This document shows positions 1 to 5,994 of a stretch of 9,864 bases of DNA, one piece after another. The stretch spans positions 1 to 9,864 of the forward strand of contig JBOFCS010000069.1 in the NCBI GenBank assembly GCA_051646185.1. The letters are read 5' to 3'. The position numbers and the translations under genes were made by a program. Origin of the DNA: JBOFCS01 sp051646185. Its GTDB lineage: Bacteria; Actinomycetota; Actinomycetes; Mycobacteriales; Mycobacteriaceae. The notes below the pieces were generated by a model. That model was not told the DNA's origin. It ran no database searches and was given only the letters and a program-made list of their open reading frames with translations. Each line of letters begins with the position of its first letter. Within the stretch, counting starts at the first letter, position 1.

Positions 1-975
1 CTTAAAGCGCAAGTGATTGAAGAACAGTTGCTCAGGCTTGGTCATGTGAAGCAGGAAGTTCAGGTGGAAGAGCTTGCTGAAGATATTGATTCAACTGGTT
101 GGCGGACTCGAATTCGTTTGGGAGTCAACATAGATGGACAAGCTGGTTTTCGTCGCCACCGTGATGGTCAGATTATTGCGAAATTAGATTGTGCACAATT
201 TATTCCTGAAGGATACCAGGGTATTGCCGAACAGTCCTGGACTCCTGGGGCTGAGTTGTTGGTGGTGGTGGACGATAACCATATCCAGCACATTGCTGAA
301 CTTGCACCCATGAAGTCCTCTCGATCGCAACGTCAGCGTAAATCGGCCCGCCAGATGGCTGCCGGACGCAGAGCGGTTGCCAGTCAGCAGCGTTCGATGC
401 GGATTCATGCTGGGTCGGGTTTTCCGGTTCAGAAGGTAGGAGCTAGAGAGTGGGAGATTGCTATTTCTGGATTTTGGCAAGCGCATAGTGCTGCAGCACA
501 AGTATATTCACGTCTTATTAGTGAATGGGCGCAGCCAGACCTTGGAGCTACTGTGTGGGATCTCTATGGCGGTGTAGGGGTATTTGCCGCCGCGGTTGCA
601 GATTTGGTTGGACAACAGGGGAAAGTTTTTTCTGTTGAAGCATCAGAATCGGCGAGTGAGTCCGGGGCCTCGGCTCTTATGGATATAGCGCAGATCACCT
701 GCATCAATGCTCGAGTCGAAAAAGTGATTGCGGATTTACCCTCAGCGCAAGTAGCCATTCTTGATCCGCCGAGAACGGGAGCAGGCCGTGCGGTCATTAC
801 CGAATTGGGCAAGCAGTGTGTCAGGCGGGTTATTCATATTGGTTGTGATCCAGCAGCATTTGGTCGTGATATTGGTTTATACCAGGAACAGGGTTTTCAG
901 GTTGAGAAAATTCGGGCTTTTGACGCTTTCCCCCTTAGCCACCATGTGGAATCAATTGCCCTGCTGACTCGCTGA
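1..975 (+). CDS. TrmA/RumA-family RNA (uracil-5-)-methyltransferase, 5' end outside window
   Basis: Class I SAM-dependent methyltransferase that transfers a methyl group to C5 of a uridine in tRNA or rRNA. The frame is open from base 1, so the N-terminus (in this family usually a TRAM RNA-binding domain) lies off the left edge. A GTG at 13 is only an internal codon. Numbering from that GTG: the SAM-binding motif DLYGGVGVF begins at D183, DPPRTGAG at 251-258 is the family DPPR motif, and C278 in GCDPAAFGRD is at the position of the catalytic nucleophile. E313 in HHVESIALL matches the general base. All catalytic positions are therefore present. The Cys motif reads CDP, where E. coli TrmA/RumA have CNP; I believe CDP is common in actinobacterial members. 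The exact RNA target (tRNA U54 or a 23S site) cannot be read from sequence. Stop TGA at 973-975; nhaA follows after 87 bases. Confidence 0.9.
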   Translation, partial: LKAQVIEEQLLRLGHVKQEVQVEELAEDIDSTGWRTRIRLGVNIDGQAGFRRHRDGQIIAKLDCAQFIPEGYQGIAEQSWTPGAELLVVVDDNHIQHIAELAPMKSSRSQRQRKSARQMAAGRRAVASQQRSMRIHAGSGFPVQKVGAREWEIAISGFWQAHSAAAQVYSRLISEWAQPDLGATVWDLYGGVGVFAAAVADLVGQQGKVFSVEASESASESGASALMDIAQITCINARVEKVIADLPSAQVAILDPPRTGAGRAVITELGKQCVRRVIHIGCDPAAFGRDIGLYQEQGFQVEKIRAFDAFPLSHHVESIALLTR

Positions 976-978
976 TCC

Positions 979-994
979 GCCCATGGGCTAAACT
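979..994 (+). promoter_or_regulatory. Possible nhaA promoter with adjacent 10-bp palindrome
   Basis: TAAACT at 989-994 fits the corynebacterial -10 pattern TANNNT and would start transcription near 1001-1003, just ahead of the structured leader. The best -35 match is CTGACT at 964-969 (four of six), with a long 19-base spacer, so the promoter is weak by consensus. The perfect palindrome GCCCATGGGC at 979-988 abuts the -10 box and could be an operator half. It has no usable hairpin loop, so a terminator role is unlikely. nhaA could also be read through from the methyltransferase gene. Confidence 0.35.
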
Positions 995-997
995 ATG

Positions 998-1062
998 TTT
1001 TTAGGTGAGCCGGGAAGTCTGGTCGGCGTGTACGTACATAGCCGACCGCTAAAGGAGCTGCC
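998..1062 (+). ncRNA. Structured 5' leader of nhaA, candidate cis-regulatory RNA (riboswitch-like)
   Basis: Three pairings are visible. GGTCGGC (1021-1027) pairs perfectly with GCCGACC (1041-1047), and its loop contains the palindrome TGTACGTACA (1029-1038). CCGG (1010-1013) can pair with CTGG (1019-1022) around the loop GAAGT, sharing bases 1021-1022 with the first stem, so the two compete or adjust. TTTAG (1000-1004) can pair with CTAAA (1049-1053), extended by two wobble pairs. This outer helix would cover part of the Shine-Dalgarno AAAGGAG (1051-1057). That is the shape of a translational switch: an outer helix masks the ribosome site and encloses a compact core. Known nhaA leaders of types nhaA-I and nhaA-II are Li+-sensing riboswitches. 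I cannot align this leader to them from memory, so its class is open. Confidence 0.5.
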
Positions 1063-2400
1063 ATGACTGTGCCGATAGGTACTGGTTCAGTCGGTAAAGC
1101 TGCTCGGCGAAGGTTATTTACCAGGGGGTCCTGGGCGGAATCTTCTCGTGTAGCGGGTATCTTACGTAAAGAGACTGTCGGTGGTGTATTACTGCTTATT
1201 TCAACAGTTTTGGCGCTAATATGGGCTAATTCGGCATGGTCGGATACATATGCTCAGGTGAGTGCTTGGCGGGTTGGCCCAGAATTTTTACATTTGCATT
1301 TGTCTTTAGCGCAATGGGCTTCCGATGGATTGCTGGCAATTTTCTTTTTTGTTGTTGGACTTGAACTGAAACGTGAATTTGTTGCCGGCGATTTACGGGA
1401 TCCGGCGCGAGCGGCATTGCCTATTTTTGCTGCAATTGGTGGGATGATTGTTCCTGCAACTATTTTCGTCTTAATTAATGCTAGTTCTGATGAAGGCGCT
1501 TTGCAAGGCTGGGCAATACCTACAGCAACGGATATTGCGTTTGCCTTGGCGGTCCTAGCAGTCATTGGTACCCATCTTCCAGTGGCGCTAAGAACTTTTC
1601 TGCTTACCTTGGCAGTGGTCGATGATTTACTTGCGGTGACCGTGATTGCGATTTTTTACACAAGTAACTTGTCGTTAGTTCCATTGTTATGTGCCCTTGT
1701 TCCGGGTGGGTTGTTTGCGTATTTGGTGCACAGGCGAGTTCATCCCTGGTGGATACTTGTGCCCTTAGCTGTTGCAACGTGGGCGTTGGTTCATGCTTCG
1801 GGGATCCATGCAACAGTGGCTGGGGTGTTATTAGGATTCACCGTTCCAGTCCTAAGCAGTCCCGCTGGTGATGACTGTCATTCAAGTTTAGCGGAAAGTT
1901 TTGAACATTTACTGCGTCCGGTTTCCTCGGGCATTGCGGTTCCGGTGTTTGCTTTTTTTGCAGCGGGAGTTACTGTTGGCGGCTGGGCAGGGCTTAAAGA
2001 ATCTTTTTCTGATCCTGTGACATTAGGGGTGATTTTTGGTCTTGTCGTAGGTAAATCTTTGGGAGTTTTTGGCACTACCGCAATTATTTCCAGATTCACA
2101 AAAGCAACACTTGATGATGGACTTGGTTGGTTCGATATTGTGGGTCTTTCGCTATTAGCGGGTATTGGTTTTACTGTTTCTCTTCTGATTGGTGAGTTGG
2201 CTTTTGGTTCGGGAACGGTACTTGATGATCACATAAAAGTTGGTGTGCTGGTGGGCTCGGCAGTCGCCGCCTTTTTGGCTGCAGTGGTCCTGAGGCTGCG
2301 CAATAGGGTTTATCGTCTGATCTGTGAGGAAGAAAGTCGTGATGCAGATAACGATGGAATACCTGATGTGTATCAAAGGCCGTTCGATGCGGTGACTTAG
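1063..2400 (+). CDS. nhaA: Na+/H+ antiporter NhaA
   Basis: Inner-membrane electrogenic Na+(Li+)/H+ exchanger, used for sodium and pH homeostasis. The 445-residue product is longer than the 388-residue E. coli protein because of about 30 extra N-terminal and about 35 extra C-terminal residues. Family signatures in order: FFFVVGLELKREF (94-106), PTATDIAFALAV (153-164) with D157 at the place of E. coli D133, LAVVDDLLAV (183-192) with D187/D188 matching the ion-binding D163/D164 pair, GLVVGKSLG with K331 matching K300, and GFTVSLLIGELAF (369-381). About twelve hydrophobic segments are visible. The start is ATG with AAAGGAG five bases upstream. The tail after the last membrane segment holds DADNDGIPD (427-435), a DxDxDG calcium-loop-like motif; by analogy with E. 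coli NhaA it would face the cytoplasm. Expression is probably tied to the structured leader before it. I am confident of the family; ion preference is by homology. Confidence 0.96.
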   Translation: MTVPIGTGSVGKAARRRLFTRGSWAESSRVAGILRKETVGGVLLLISTVLALIWANSAWSDTYAQVSAWRVGPEFLHLHLSLAQWASDGLLAIFFFVVGLELKREFVAGDLRDPARAALPIFAAIGGMIVPATIFVLINASSDEGALQGWAIPTATDIAFALAVLAVIGTHLPVALRTFLLTLAVVDDLLAVTVIAIFYTSNLSLVPLLCALVPGGLFAYLVHRRVHPWWILVPLAVATWALVHASGIHATVAGVLLGFTVPVLSSPAGDDCHSSLAESFEHLLRPVSSGIAVPVFAFFAAGVTVGGWAGLKESFSDPVTLGVIFGLVVGKSLGVFGTTAIISRFTKATLDDGLGWFDIVGLSLLAGIGFTVSLLIGELAFGSGTVLDDHIKVGVLVGSAVAAFLAAVVLRLRNRVYRLICEEESRDADNDGIPDVYQRPFDAVT

Positions 2401-2407
2401 AACACGC

Positions 2408-2413
2408 TAAAAT
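2408..2413 (+). promoter_or_regulatory. Possible housekeeping -10 box upstream of sigK
   Basis: TAAAAT at 2408-2413, eight bases after the nhaA stop codon, is a close match to the sigma-A -10 element and would give a start near 2420. The only -35-like hexamer nearby is TTCGAT at 2383-2388, with a long 19-base spacer inside the end of nhaA. Corynebacterial promoters often lack a clear -35. This would provide basal sigK-rskA expression beside the SigK-type site just downstream. Confidence 0.35.
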
Positions 2414-2426
2414 TTGATGATAAGTC

Positions 2427-2453
2427 CAATCCGAGACATTTTGTGCACCGAAG
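2427..2453 (+). promoter_or_regulatory. Candidate SigK-type autoregulatory promoter for sigK-rskA
   Basis: CAATCC (2427-2432), 15 bases, then CCGAAG (2448-2453). The mycobacterial SigK promoter consensus, as I recall it, is CCATCC - about 17 - CCGAAT. Each hexamer here matches at five of six positions, but the spacer is two bases shorter. A start about seven bases on, near 2460, leaves a 25-base leader containing the GAGG ribosome site at 2474-2477. Mycobacterial SigK regulates its own operon, so a site here is expected if the same circuit exists. The short spacer is the main doubt. Confidence 0.4.
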
Positions 2454-2484
2454 TACTCACGAGATAATCCTCTGAGGTGGTGAT

Positions 2485-3180
2485 GTGGTGTCAGCTATGG
2501 TGTGTGTTGGACTGATAAATGTTCAGCTTTTTGACCATGACAGGGATGTGCTGCGTGTGAACAATCCGCCTGTTAGCCCGGCTATTGAGTGTTTATTGCC
2601 AACAGCTGAGCTTCGCCAGCAAAGGGTCAGTGAGGCAAGCGAGCTTGCGGCTTTGCTGGAAGCAACGGCTGTTGGTGATCAATCAGCATTTGCCCTCTTG
2701 TACGACAGAACAAGCTCCCGTGTTTATGGGATGGCTTTGCGGGTACTTCGTGATGTTAACCTTGCCGAGGACACCACTCAAGAAGTTTTTCTGCAGGTAT
2801 GGCGTAGTGCAAGTAACTACAATGCACTGCAGGGTGCTCCGTTGGCGTGGTTGATGACAATTGCACATCGAAGGGCAGTGGATCGTGTCCGCAGTGAGCA
2901 GTCTGGTTCGGATCGAGAGTCTGTTTATGGTGCAGTGATGCAGGACAGTGTGCATGACATTGTTCTTGAGTCGGTTACGCAACGTTTAGAATCTGAAGCA
3001 GTCACAACGTGTTTAAAAACTCTTACTGAGGCCCAGTGGGAGTCAGTTCAGTTGGCTTATTACCGTGGGTTGACTTATCGCGAGGTCGCCGAAAATTTGG
3101 ATGTTGCTCTGCCCACTATTAAATCGAGAATTCGAGATGGCCTAACAAAGTTGAAGACGTGTTTGGGGGTGAGCTTGTAA
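2485..3180 (+). CDS. sigK: ECF RNA polymerase sigma factor SigK
   Basis: Group 4 (ECF) sigma-70 factor that directs RNA polymerase to a small regulon when freed from its membrane anti-sigma factor. Sigma region 2 spans about residues 65-140 and includes YDRTSSRVYGMALRVLRD, EDTTQEVFLQVWR and AWLMTIAHRRAVDRVR. Sigma region 4 spans about 175-228, with a helix-turn-helix around GLTYREVAENLDVALPTIKSR. These segments closely resemble M. tuberculosis SigK as I recall it, which supports the K subtype rather than a generic ECF factor. The GTG start at 2485 has GAGG seven bases upstream. It gives 231 residues, against about 187 in the mycobacterial protein. The excess is a roughly 40-residue N-terminal extension with little sigma character, so an internal start (GTG at 2548 or 2557) is possible but has a poorer ribosome site. 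Its stop codon TAA overlaps the ATG of rskA by one base, which implies translational coupling. Some Corynebacterium species carry SigK, while C. glutamicum is thought to lack it. Confidence 0.88.
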   Translation: MVSAMVCVGLINVQLFDHDRDVLRVNNPPVSPAIECLLPTAELRQQRVSEASELAALLEATAVGDQSAFALLYDRTSSRVYGMALRVLRDVNLAEDTTQEVFLQVWRSASNYNALQGAPLAWLMTIAHRRAVDRVRSEQSGSDRESVYGAVMQDSVHDIVLESVTQRLESEAVTTCLKTLTEAQWESVQLAYYRGLTYREVAENLDVALPTIKSRIRDGLTKLKTCLGVSL

Positions 3181-3905
3181 TGTCTATTGAGGAAGACAGT
3201 TCGGTGCTTGATCTTGCTGAGTCTTATGCTCTTGATGCTATCGCTACTGACGAGCGAATTTTTATTGACCGTGCTTTACTCGGTCTTGATGTCACGACTC
3301 AGGAGGCCTTTGCTCAAACTGTCCGCCAGATCCAGGAAACCATGGCACTGCTCAGTAGCGCTGATTCAGTGGAACCTGCACCTGAATTACGTTCGAAGGT
3401 GCTCAGTGGTCTGGTTGACGTGATCCCTGCCACTGTGGGGGACACAGCCGAAGTTATTGAGCTAGGTTCTCGACGTAAGGTATGGTGGCGTGCGTTAGGT
3501 ACGGTTGCAGCAGCTGTTGTTTTGATTGCTGGCGGAGTTGTTGTTGGCAATAATTTCCAGCGGGAGCCCGCGCAGACTGCACAATCACGTTCACAGTTGC
3601 AGAGTGTGGAAATGCCAGGTGGCGGTAGTGCAAACCTTATGATTTCCCATGCCGATAATACTGCTTATTTGGTGATGAGTGGCATCGCCGATCCCGCGCC
3701 AGGAACGGTTTATCAGATGTGGCTCATCCCTGATCAAGGTGCCTTAGTTTCTGCTGGAATCATGACTTCAGATGATGTTGGGACCACAACTAGGGCCACG
3801 CTTAATGATATTGGACCGTACAGCAGTTTAGGGTTTTCGGTAGAACCAATGGGAGGTTCGGCGCAGCCGAGTGCTCCTCCTTTTGTGCAGATCCCGCTCC
3901 TGTAG
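3180..3905 (+). CDS. rskA: Anti-sigma-K factor RskA, single-pass membrane protein
   Basis: Holds SigK inactive at the membrane and releases it when processed. In mycobacteria the RskA-type anti-sigma factor is cleaved by the Rip1 site-2 protease. ATG at 3180 overlaps the sigK stop (TAATG) and follows GGGGGT (3166-3171) at eight bases; the open frame extends seven codons further upstream but that lies inside sigK. In 241 residues: a cytoplasmic sigma-binding N-terminus (about 1-95) with an AESYALDAIATDER stretch typical of RskA, one membrane segment (about 104-123, ALGTVAAAVVLIAGGVVVG), and an extracytoplasmic RskA domain with GTVYQMWLIPDQGALVSAG and the closing VEPMGGSAQPSAPP block. The N-terminal part has no His or Cys, so this is not a zinc-binding (ZAS) anti-sigma factor. 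The signal sensed outside the membrane is unknown. Confidence 0.9.
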   Translation: MSIEEDSSVLDLAESYALDAIATDERIFIDRALLGLDVTTQEAFAQTVRQIQETMALLSSADSVEPAPELRSKVLSGLVDVIPATVGDTAEVIELGSRRKVWWRALGTVAAAVVLIAGGVVVGNNFQREPAQTAQSRSQLQSVEMPGGGSANLMISHADNTAYLVMSGIADPAPGTVYQMWLIPDQGALVSAGIMTSDDVGTTTRATLNDIGPYSSLGFSVEPMGGSAQPSAPPFVQIPLL

Positions 3906-3909
3906 CGGG
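3893..3909 (+). terminator. Short hairpin across the rskA stop codon, possible weak terminator
   Basis: CCCGCT (3893-3898) and AGCGGG (3904-3909) form a perfect 6-bp stem with a five-base loop; the stop TAG (3903-3905) lies in the loop and the 3' arm. No T-run follows, so it does not meet the usual intrinsic terminator form. It could cause partial termination or stabilise the mRNA 3' end before dxs. Confidence 0.3.
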
Positions 3910-3924
3910 CAAAGTGTTGATCCG

Positions 3925-3990
3925 TAGACTGAGAAGATGCGGCTGCATAGGCTGTAAAGAAAGCTGGACCACAATGGACGTTCGGGAGGT
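3925..3990 (+). promoter_or_regulatory. dxs upstream region: -10-like boxes and strong ribosome site
   Basis: The 91-base gap before dxs holds two TANNNT boxes, TAGACT (3925-3930) and TAGGCT (3948-3953). Neither has a convincing -35. The ribosome site GGGAGG (3984-3989) lies seven bases before the dxs ATG and supports that start. Which -10 is used cannot be decided from sequence, and readthrough from rskA is also possible. Confidence 0.3.
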
Positions 3991-3996
3991 CACTAC

Positions 3997-5922
3997 ATGA
4001 GTGTGTTGTCGAAGGTTAATTTCCCTTCTGATCTACAACGTCTTAGTGCTGCTGAGATGATTCAGTTGGCCCAGGAAATCCGTGATTTCTTGGTGGAAAA
4101 AGTTTCTGCGACCGGAGGCCATTTAGGGCCAAATCTTGGTGTGGTGGAACTTACTTTAGCTGTGCATAGAGTCTTTGATTCTCCAACTGACGCCATTATT
4201 TTTGATACGGGGCATCAGGCGTATGTACATAAGATACTTACTGGACGTAAAGATGGTTTTGGCGATCTGCGAAAAAAAGGTGGGTTATCGGGATACCCAG
4301 CTAGAGCTGAAAGTGAGCATGATTGGGTAGAATCCAGCCATGCCTCGGCAGCGTTATCCTATGCCGATGGTCTTGCTAAGGCTTTTCATCTTAGGCAACA
4401 GAACCGCTGTGTTGTGGCAATTGTTGGTGATGGTGCATTAACAGGCGGAATGTGTTGGGAGGCACTGAATAATATTGCCGCAGGTACGGATAGGCCAGTG
4501 GTTATCATTGTTAATGATAATGGTCGGTCCTACGCTCCGACGATTGGTGGACTTGCTAACCACCTTGCCGCGTTAAGGCTTCAGCCTGGGTACGAAAAAT
4601 TCTTGGAAAATAGTCGCCGTGCGGTAAAAAGTTTTCCATTTATTGGACGAACTGCTTACACCTTGTTGCATGGGATGAAAGCAGGCATCAAAGATGCTGT
4701 TAGCCCTCAAGTGATGTTTGCAGATCTTGGTATTAAATATTTAGGTCCGGTGGACGGTCACAATCTTGATGCTATGGAATCGGCGCTCCGCAGGGCCAAG
4801 GATTTTGGTGGTCCGGTCATTGTGCATGCGGTGACAAGAAAGGGGATGGGATATGCGCCAGCGGAGAATGACGAAGCTGATCAAATGCATTCCACGGGTG
4901 TTATTGATCCGATCACCGGGCAGGCTACCGCTGTACCCACTCCAGATTGGACCTCAGTTTTTTCTTCAGCTTTGGTAGAGCAGGGGACGCGTCGCAAAGA
5001 TATTGTGGCGATTACTGCTGCAATGCCTGGTCCCACGGGTCTTTCGGCTTTTGGTGAACGTTTTCCTGATCGTATGTTTGATGTCGGTATTGCTGAGCAG
5101 CACGGGATTACTTCAGCCGCTGGTCTTGCTCTTGGGGGTATGCATCCGGTAGTTGCGATTTATTCGACCTTTCTCAATCGAGCTTTTGATCAGTTGCTGA
5201 TGGATGTTGCCCTACTCCGTCAACCAGTTACGGTGGTTCTAGATAGGGCAGGGGTTACAGGTTCGGATGGTGCTAGTCACAACGGTATGTGGGACTTATC
5301 TTTATTGGGAATAATTCCTGGGGTAAGAGTAGCTGCCCCGCGTGATGCCGCTCGTCTTCGTGAGCAATTGGATTGTGCGCTCAGCATCAGTGACGGGCCT
5401 ACAGTACTTAGGTTCCCTAAAGGTGCTGTACTGGAAGATATTAGAGCAGTTGAACGAATAACTGGGGGAGTGGATATTCTCGCTAAGCCCGAAAAAGGAA
5501 CATCGCATGATGTGTTGATTATTGCAGTTGGCCCCTTTGCCGCTCTCGCGCTTGCTGTGGCCGGGCGTCTTGCTCAGCAGGGAATTGGTGTAACGGTCAT
5601 TGATCCTTGTTGGGTTTTGCCGGTGCAGCCTTCCTTGGTTGAACAGGGGGCGAAGCATAAGCTTGTTGTTACTATCGAAGATAGCGGTGTGCATGGTGGC
5701 ATTGGATCTGCCGTTTCAGCTGCCTTCCGCTTGCAGGATTTAGATGTTGCTTGCCGAAATTTTGGTGTACCGCAAATATTTCTTGACCATGCTTCGCGTG
5801 AACAAATTCATGCCGATCTTGGCCTTACTGCACAAGACATTTCAAGGTCAATTACTGGTTGGGTAGTGGGTATCGCTGAACAAATAGCAGAGCCAGAAGC
5901 GGAGAAGGCTAATGGCAATTAA
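3997..5922 (+). CDS. dxs: 1-deoxy-D-xylulose-5-phosphate synthase (DXS)
   Basis: Thiamine diphosphate enzyme that condenses pyruvate with glyceraldehyde 3-phosphate, the entry and usually controlling step of the MEP route to isopentenyl diphosphate. The product also feeds thiamine and pyridoxal synthesis. The 641 residues equal the family's usual length. DTGHQAYVHK contains H73 of the active site. GDGALTGG starts the diphosphate/Mg2+ motif at 144, with the distal Asn in the following ALNNIA/NDNGRS region. DVGIAEQHG carries E367, the cofactor-activating glutamate. DRAGVTGSDGASHNGMWDLS and the C-terminal transketolase domain (IEDSGVHGGIGSAVSAAF) complete the fold. Wording such as DQMHSTGVIDPITGQAT is typical of the mycobacterial/corynebacterial branch. 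Start chosen for the GGGAGG site seven bases upstream. It ends convergent with rnd, 54 bases away, an arrangement I recall as conserved in M. tuberculosis. Nothing essential is missing. Confidence 0.97.
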   Translation: MSVLSKVNFPSDLQRLSAAEMIQLAQEIRDFLVEKVSATGGHLGPNLGVVELTLAVHRVFDSPTDAIIFDTGHQAYVHKILTGRKDGFGDLRKKGGLSGYPARAESEHDWVESSHASAALSYADGLAKAFHLRQQNRCVVAIVGDGALTGGMCWEALNNIAAGTDRPVVIIVNDNGRSYAPTIGGLANHLAALRLQPGYEKFLENSRRAVKSFPFIGRTAYTLLHGMKAGIKDAVSPQVMFADLGIKYLGPVDGHNLDAMESALRRAKDFGGPVIVHAVTRKGMGYAPAENDEADQMHSTGVIDPITGQATAVPTPDWTSVFSSALVEQGTRRKDIVAITAAMPGPTGLSAFGERFPDRMFDVGIAEQHGITSAAGLALGGMHPVVAIYSTFLNRAFDQLLMDVALLRQPVTVVLDRAGVTGSDGASHNGMWDLSLLGIIPGVRVAAPRDAARLREQLDCALSISDGPTVLRFPKGAVLEDIRAVERITGGVDILAKPEKGTSHDVLIIAVGPFAALALAVAGRLAQQGIGVTVIDPCWVLPVQPSLVEQGAKHKLVVTIEDSGVHGGIGSAVSAAFRLQDLDVACRNFGVPQIFLDHASREQIHADLGLTAQDISRSITGWVVGIAEQIAEPEAEKANGN

Positions 5923-5994
5923 ATGGTCTAAGTTAGCCCAGTGTGGGTATTCAAACCCCGCGCTACTTTTCCTGGTTCAGGACTCTAGACCATT
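5922..5994. repeat. 9-bp inverted repeat flanking the convergent dxs/rnd gap
   Basis: AATGGTCTA (5922-5930) is matched by its reverse complement TAGACCATT (5986-5994), separated by 55 bases. One arm starts on the last base of the dxs stop codon and the other lies in the last codons of rnd. Between them is a weaker hairpin, CCCA (5937-5940) with TGGG (5944-5947). No T-run follows either structure. It might serve as a shared bidirectional transcript end, but a 9-bp repeat this far apart can also arise by chance. Confidence 0.25.

Noticed and set aside
1004..1027. Resemblance of GCCGGGAAGTCTGGT to part of the cobalamin riboswitch core
   Set aside because: The leader is far too short for a cobalamin riboswitch, no full B12-box is present, and nhaA has no link to B12. 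The similarity is to a short segment only.
1029..1038. TGTACGTACA as a protein operator
   Set aside because: It lies in the loop of a perfect 7-bp RNA stem downstream of the likely transcription start, so an RNA role explains it better.
2463..2468. GATAAT as a sigma-A -10 box for sigK
   Set aside because: Transcription would start near 2475, inside the GAGG ribosome site, leaving no usable leader for GTG 2485.
3159..3179. Seven-codon upstream extension of rskA beginning MFGGELV
   Set aside because: It lies inside the end of sigK. The ATG at 3180 overlaps the sigK stop and has a suitable ribosome site, and the resulting N-terminus fits the RskA family.
5302..5694. 130-codon open frame on the minus strand opposite dxs
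   Set aside because: Fully antisense to a well conserved part of dxs, with a low-complexity product and no ribosome site.
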